Shown here: piece by piece, positions 26,423-26,566 of the stretch
Layout of the letters: each line of letters opens with the position of its first letter
Numbering within the stretch: position 1 is the stretch's first letter
Origin: Priapulus caudatus
Taxonomy: Eukaryota; Priapulida; Priapulimorpha; Priapulimorphida; Priapulidae
Assembly: GCF_000485595.1 (NCBI RefSeq)
Contig: NW_014578358.1
Span: 15,541-42,106 of the forward strand
Direction of reading: 5' to 3'
DNA: 26,566 bases
Translations under genes and position numbers: made by a program
Notes under the pieces: generated by a model
What the model was told of the DNA's origin: nothing
The model's database searches: none
The model's input: only the letters and a program-made list of their open reading frames with translations

Positions 26423-26566
26423 CTAGTCGTTGCTGTCAACGTTGTTGCTACATCCGCTCTCGCATTTGCAGAGCATCGTGCACCTAACACCGGCGCGATT
26501 GCACTTGCACCTCTCTGTGCATGACTTTAGGCAGCTGCAGTGCAGCAGAAGGATGCATGCTTCTGA
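26423..26566 (-). CDS. C-terminal end of a cysteine-rich CXC-like protein (partial)
   Basis: Open from the window edge to TAG at 26425-26423: 47 codons with ten cysteines. The pattern is C-x5-C-x-C-x3-C-x3-C-x-C-x6-C-x3-C-x-C-x4-C, including CTERCKCNRAGVRC and CKCESGC. Such Cys spacing with CNRAG/CRKNG-type turns is seen at the C-termini of many uncharacterised invertebrate proteins and resembles the zinc-binding tesmin/TSO1-like CXC repeat. The 5' part lies beyond the window, so domain order and length are unknown. A role in a mobile element is possible given the repeated sequence downstream, but it is not shown. Confidence 0.5.
   Translation of the reverse strand, partial: SEACILLLHCSCLKSCTERCKCNRAGVRCTMLCKCESGCSNNVDSND

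Overview
The window reads as nuclear DNA from a metazoan, probably a marine invertebrate. It is AT-rich and repeat-rich, with long CA/TG microsatellites, several MITEs, degenerate TTAGGG-like sequence, and a protein gene split by GT-AG introns. No bacterial operon structure, Shine-Dalgarno pattern, tRNA or rRNA gene was seen. I cannot name the species.

Three genes can be read, all on the minus strand. (1) Two tandem copies of an intronless flavin-containing monooxygenase (FMO): an intact 435-residue copy at 20577-21884 and a copy at 3688-4994 with a 1-base deletion. By hand count they are about 97% identical in DNA. Each is followed on its 5' side by the same minisatellite and repeat block. 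(2) Between them lies an eight-exon gene at 12542-19658. Its spliced product (379 residues) has the motifs of the SABATH / Methyltransf_7 SAM-dependent carboxyl methyltransferases, best known from plants. All seven introns are GT-AG, all phases match, and the exons sum to 1140 nt (380 codons). No single open reading frame shows this gene; I assembled it exon by exon. (3) The last 47 codons of a cysteine-rich protein enter at the right edge (26423-26566).

Most of the rest is one family of long mosaic repeats. Units occur at 606-1842 (+), 5141-6735 (+), 7018-8515 (-), 22021-23790 (+), 23829-24236 (mixed) and 24310-24908 (-). They share modules, a conserved small hairpin, CA/TG runs and three different minisatellites. 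Two opposed units form a 3.4 kb imperfect palindrome at 5141-8515. The outermost units are about 0.5 kb inverted repeats, so about 24.3 kb containing both FMO copies and the methyltransferase is flanked by inverted repeats. The layout recalls foldback-type transposons, but no transposase was found.

The 3' end of the methyltransferase gene is tandemly duplicated (10640-11620 and 11691-12714). In the downstream copy, three adjacent segments of 86, 55 and 29 bp are each reversed in place without changing order. This is the oddest structure in the window. Intron 7 of the gene carries a hAT-type MITE with a perfect 8-bp target duplication and a second MITE nested inside it.

FMO and SABATH enzymes both tailor small molecules, so a shared pathway is possible, but adjacency alone does not show it.
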